Source: Fasciolopsis buskii (Eukaryota > Platyhelminthes > Trematoda > Plagiorchiida > Fasciolidae). Taken from it: 64,000 bases of DNA. Below the pieces are notes generated by a model. The model had not been told where the DNA came from and ran no database searches. It was given only the letters and a program-made list of their open reading frames with translations. The stretch is from positions 24,192 to 88,191 of the forward strand of contig LUCM01000010.1 of NCBI GenBank assembly GCA_008360955.1, written 5' to 3'. The position numbers were made by a program, and so were the translations under genes. This document shows, piece after piece, positions 59,308 through 64,000 of the stretch (position 1 is its first letter; every line of letters starts with the position of its first letter).

Positions 59308-60543
59308 CTTGGCTGGAACGGTGCATTTAAAAGCTGCCTGACAGTCAGCACGAGTGCCTCTTTTAGAACGATGAGAAGATCGTTGAGGTGCAGCAATGCG
59401 TCATCCTAGTCCATGTTGAGAAACGATACAGTTTTTGAACAAAAGTAATTCCGAGCGATTGTAGCGTCGAACGGAGAGCATAATAGAACCAAATATCAGA
59501 CAACAAAAAACCGAAATAGGATTGTAGCGCAGCCAGTCGAAGGGGGCTCCTGGTATGTGGGTTCGAGTAGGTCGTTTGACCGGGAAAAACAAACTGGGTA
59601 GTCGGCTGATGGACTGCGTAGCCTATTTCTTCTTCCAGAAGAGTTACATGTGAGCTGTTGCTAGAAGCGAAGACGAGAATCCTGTCATACACCTTTGGAC
59701 CTCAGTTAGAAGTTTCAAACGAACCTACTACGAGCAAATACTTGACACGACCTTGATGAAAAAACCGAACAAAAGGTTCTGTCTGCTAAGTATATTGACA
59801 AGGTCACCAGAAATCTGATTCGTTTACGCGTTTCAGTCATTTTGAAAATTTAAGTCGGTCAGCTCAGATCGTTGAGTTCCGTGAGGCTCTGATCACTCAG
59901 CTGGATATTTAGCCGCGAACTTTCGATTACCAGTTGCAGTGACATCGCCAGCTTTTCTTTCACAAATATCTAAGAGGTATCCTGCCATATGCCTTAAAAC
60001 CATAGTCTACTGAATTGGTTGATAACAGAATTAAACATTAAACACGTGGTAAGCATTCTAATCACGGATGGTTGCAATCGTCAGCACACACACTGGCAAT
60101 GTTGCCTTGACGGTCTATGAAACGGTTGTGAACTAAACGCCAAAATCAGTGATTACCAGAGTCTCAGGAAAACTTTACATTCTATCCTAAGCTTCCAATC
60201 TGTTGAAAACACGATTTCAATTCACCATGATAATTTCAAAAAAGTACCTTCAGCCGCGCGCCTAATACTTTTATCCGGTATATTAATAATGAGTCTGCAC
60301 AGTTAACAGTATCTCTTCTGATTGGTTCCAGTAAAACAGACACGTGATTTCACGGCTCCCGCTGCACGCCCTCGTGCAATCCTCAATGGGTGGTTGGTAT
60401 ACCAAGGCCTAATGTGAACGTACGTGTCCAGCATAACAACTGACATTAGCAGCAGAATAAACACACGAGTATTTTTCAGTCTCATTTGGAATTTCAGGAG
60501 CTTTCTCGGATCTAGTCTTCACCTCCACGAATCCATTTCGCAG
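59308..60543. other. No confident gene; LINE-A upstream part
   Basis: The 109-codon minus frame 59363-59692 lies directly upstream of LINE-A ORF2 and may belong to it. The rest holds only short frames. Confidence 0.3.
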
Positions 60544-60627
60544 ATGTGTGCAGATAAGCAGCCGTTGAATCATGAAACATTTTGTAAAATTGCACGCCAA
60601 GTTATCGCTGGTGAAAAAGTCATTCGG
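60544..60627 (+). CDS. Possible 84-base internal exon, unknown protein
   Basis: An acceptor (CACGAATCCATTTCGCAG) ends at 60543 and a perfect donor (GTAAGT) starts at 60628. The 84 bases between them are an exact multiple of three and open in the frame MCADKQPLNHETFCKIARQV IAGEKVIR. The composition (NHETFCKIARQVIAGEKV) looks coding. The same frame stays open on both sides (60424-60699), so openness alone says little. I recognise no family. No neighbouring exon was found. Confidence 0.4.
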
Positions 60628-63600
60628 GTAAGTATTCCCATCCCTTATGATTACACCGCTGAATTTGAACTTCAGTATGATGGTCAACTTTCTTCATGAT
60701 TTACATGTGGTGTTTGTGTTATTCCCCTGAATCAAACGAGTTTGAATTAATTTTCCTTCTCAACTAGTCTTTAGAAGAAATGTGCTGTTATAGAGCAAAA
60801 TAACGTTATCCAATCACGTCGAATTTCCCAGCTCAAACCGAAGAATTTAATGCTTTTGATTCTATTAGTAGCCGTTCATGATCACTTAGCTGTCTCTGTC
60901 CATTGCTCAATAGCATCTGTCGTTTGATTAATAGTGGTTGATTGTGGTTATGAAAGATCTGGAGGAGGTGAAATAAACCCACAGATATTGACTTGACTCA
61001 GGCTCTCACCAGTTTACGTAGTTGGGTCTGATAATTCAGGCGGAACAAGGCAGTATATGATTTGGGTGTGCCAGAAACGTGAGCTTATTCCACTCCAAAC
61101 CGGGGTAGAAAAACTGTGGACGGTAAGACCAAAACAATTTTTCGGATCAGCCAAGCGACATGCAAATCTGTGTGTTTAGTGTCCAGATAGATTCCTTGTA
61201 ATTTTAATCAATGATGTGAGTTACATATGTGTTTTCATCGGATGGTGTATGTCGGAGCTTTGCGTGTCACTGGTAAGGTTCCAGCTGTTCAAAGATCCTA
61301 AGCGTAGTTAAAGTTTCTAACACTATTGGTTAAGTCAACGAAAAGCTAAATTTGCACAACAGTTCACTAATTTTCAACAATATGTATGTAAGTATGCATG
61401 TATTTATATTGCACAAAATCTGTGTACAGAATACGTGCCGTCAGAACTGTGTCAGAGGACGAAACAAATGTGCGGGAAAGAAAAAAAGAAAGCAGATATT
61501 GAGTAGAGATTTCCACACGCACGACAGCTTTTCCACTATTCACTTCCACATCATCGGTCGTCCATTAGAAGGCATAATTTATCAGTGGGCTTAATATTAC
61601 TTGATAGCCCAAACCGAAGTACAAGTTTCACCTAGGGAATCCTACCCCGAAAAGCAGCAGAACGATTTGAGAGCCACGTAACCCTCTTGGGAACCGCTCA
61701 CTGCTTGTTCAGTACATGCGCCACTCGGGTGGGGGTGGACATGATATGCACACAGTACACCTCGATACACACATGCCGGTGAAAACAGAAGTATACGCCG
61801 TCCGCCATCCGCGGTTGGTTTTGAATTACTGCCTAGCCATCTAACCCAGACGAACCAGTTAAGATCACTTAGCCCGATGAAGAGTGCCGCACTTCGCCTT
61901 CGTCTCCGCACTTTTGCGGAAATGCTTTCCTCAAGAAGAGGCATTGCCCAAGACTTTCTCAGCGGAGAATACTTGAGACGCACTGTCGCTTGGAAACACT
62001 TCGAGAGGCGTTCAGGGTGAGTGGTCAGCTGCTCCCGACATGAAAGCAAACTTGTTTTGAAGGAATGTTGCGATTGATCCTAATTCGTTGAAGAAGGCAG
62101 ACTGCTTCATTGGTGCATGGACTTAGTCAACAGGTTAGAAAAGCATTTTAACATCTTAAAAACATCTCTAGAGAAACATCACTTTTCCCATAGTAACCCA
62201 ACTTGTCACTGCAGAATTCCCCATCGTTACTCAGTACATTTCTGTCTTTTCACATCTGCTGCATCATGTTTGACCCCTGTCGGATGTTTTCTTACGGGAA
62301 GCACAGCTACTCATCCACTTGCGACACTACTTAGTCTCGTGGTTGACTGGATAAAACTGATCAACCAACTACAAAGACAAAGGGCTGACAACAACTTTCC
62401 ATGATCGAACACAGTAAAAGATCAATCTCTATCTTGGTTACCCTAATTTGGGATGGACGAAGAGGAGCAGTGTTCTAGAGTAAGGATGTTCCAGGCCGAT
62501 CCCATTTGAATAGGTCAGGTGGGCTCGGCTCATTAGCCGGAAAATAAGTCCTTTCGAAATCTCCTAAGGGAACAGTATAATTGATAGTTTAATGCTGTTC
62601 GGTGATCAGTTGAAGGCTTTGGGTTTGGCCCAGTTTAGCGGTTCCTGAAGCACATACCCGGTTGAAATACTCCAAATGCGACCCAGTGACCCAAATTTCC
62701 CTAGACATGGTAAACCACAAAATAGCTGTTAGATGACAATGTTTTGCCCTGTCGGTCACATTTTAGAAGTAAGGTTTGGTCACGGTTCCTCCAATCGTAC
62801 ATGATTTCAATCTACTGTTTTGGATGGCAGTGTTAGCCAAAACCGTTATAGTGTGTCCCAAGCAATCCGAATTAATGGAGTTGACTTGAAAATGGAACAC
62901 AAACTGTTATTTTGACTTTGTTTTTTCTTATCAAGGCCAGCGACTTTGGGTAGCGTCTGCGCGGTGGACCACATCATTCCTCAATGATCTGGGTTAATAA
63001 ATGTGCTCAGATACACTGGAAATCAATAGTTTCGCTCAGTTCAGAATAATTAGATAACCTGGACAAAGGAACATGAAATCATCCTCACAGAATTGCTTAT
63101 AGGTCGGGTGTATCCACGAGACAACTTGGCCTGTGCAATGAACTAACGGACAGACGTTCCGGCTTGGTATGCCTTATTTCTGTTTTTCGTACAATCCGTT
63201 TTTGTAGTTCGATTCTCTTCCGCATGGATGTCCCCTCCTGGATCGACAATCACATAACTCACAAACCGTCCGTATCAAGAAACTTTTACGGCTTACGTTA
63301 TAGGAGCCTCAGTGAAGTTATCCTCTTTTAATGCGGTTACATCTAATGTTCTTCGGCAAACAACAAGTTATTTGCCGGTAGTACACCACAAGAATATGCG
63401 CAAACCAGGAAGACTTTTGCCTTAAATGCGCCGCATTCTTACCTACAGCAAAACCCAGTGGACTGAGACCACCTCTGTCAGCTATGTAACGGAGTACTAT
63501 CTTGCATTGTGGAGAGTGCCAGGACACATACCTTTCTTCCTATAGCCGAGTTAATGTGACAGGTGTCGGTCAGAAGAATTTCGAAAAGCGCCCTATAATG

Positions 63601-64000
63601 CCGGCTTAGTTGCGTCCACTGAACGGCTTTCAACAGCCCTATAAGTGTGTGAATTACTTTATACTGAAGAATGGGTGTCAGCTGTAAAATTTGCAAAAGG
63701 TGGTATCGACTTCTGATTTATAACCTTTTCCCACAATTTTCAACAAATTAAGAATTGCTTCTTCAACTGGAGGTCAAATACATCCCAACAGGAGTTTTAC
63801 ATGGCGACATAATATAAACATACAGAGCTCCTGTATCCACGACTATGTTGAAATTGCCTTCTGATTAATTTGCCCTGACTCGCTCGTTTATGGTCGCATG
63901 GCTTCGTATTTTAATCAGAATAAACTATCTGTTATTGTGAGAAAGAAGATCTGTTTGTATACCCGTCTAGCATTGACGGTGAAGACCCAGAGAACTCTTA
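60628..64000. other. No confident gene
   Basis: The 135-codon minus frame 61642-62049 includes a basic run (KVRRRRRSAALF) and lies in a GC-richer block (61680-62040), which may be an old repeat or LTR piece, but no motif or second copy was seen. The 95-codon plus frame 62117-62404 and the shorter frames near the right edge have no motif. Confidence 0.3.

Noticed and set aside
61642..62049. 135-codon minus-strand ORF with an RRRRR run
   Set aside because: It lies in a GC-richer block that may be an old repeat; no domain, start context or second copy.
1..64000. CRISPR arrays, rRNA genes, intact tRNA genes, bacterial operons or Shine-Dalgarno sites
   Set aside because: None seen. The content is eukaryotic and repeat-rich.

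Overview
The window reads as nuclear DNA of a parasitic flatworm (trematode or cestode). This is an inference from its mobile elements: two Penelope-like elements with RT and GIY-YIG parts, an RTE-type LINE with trematode-style RT wording, a CR1/jockey-type LINE present twice, a degraded Ty3/gypsy element, and tRNA-headed short repeats with hammerhead-ribozyme-like cores. There are no operons, rRNA genes, bacterial signals or CRISPR arrays. Most of the 64 kb is AT-rich, intron-like or intergenic sequence with only short chance ORFs.

Layout. 1-765: 3' part of a LINE (LINE-A, + strand) running in from the left edge. 4740-5030: shreds of another LINE RT. 12935-13342: a direct repeat pair. 14380-17000: a gypsy element with RNase H and integrase pieces, broken by stops and apparently by an insertion of another repeat (Rep-X). 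18558-18819: a damaged or partial copy of a small Cys-rich gene. 21300-21800: Rep-X. 23764-24550: PLE-1, followed by a 24550-24830 inverted repeat around TA microsatellites. 25040-27850: a nearly full RTE LINE on the minus strand. 27850-34900: gene-poor. 35307-37160: simple repeats, a tRNA-like SINE head and two Rep-Y copies in inverted orientation. 39488-39830: a compound microsatellite and a third Rep-Y copy. 40165-40497: the best host gene, a small secreted Cys-rich protein. 41975-42225: second clear Rep-X copy. 44940-47000: PLE-2, the best preserved element, preceded by an inverted fragment of its own 3' end. 52905-53085: a tRNA-headed SINE with a hammerhead-like core. 55021-55253 and 60544-60627: two possible host exons. 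56715-59307: LINE-A on the minus strand, more complete than the left-edge copy.

The most interesting material is (a) the pair of small Cys-rich secreted genes, whose last ~110 bases differ at five positions, all amino-acid changing, and (b) several repeat families that combine inverted termini, TA tracts and hammerhead-like cores. Gene content is otherwise very low and no pathway can be assembled. All coordinates of degraded elements are approximate.
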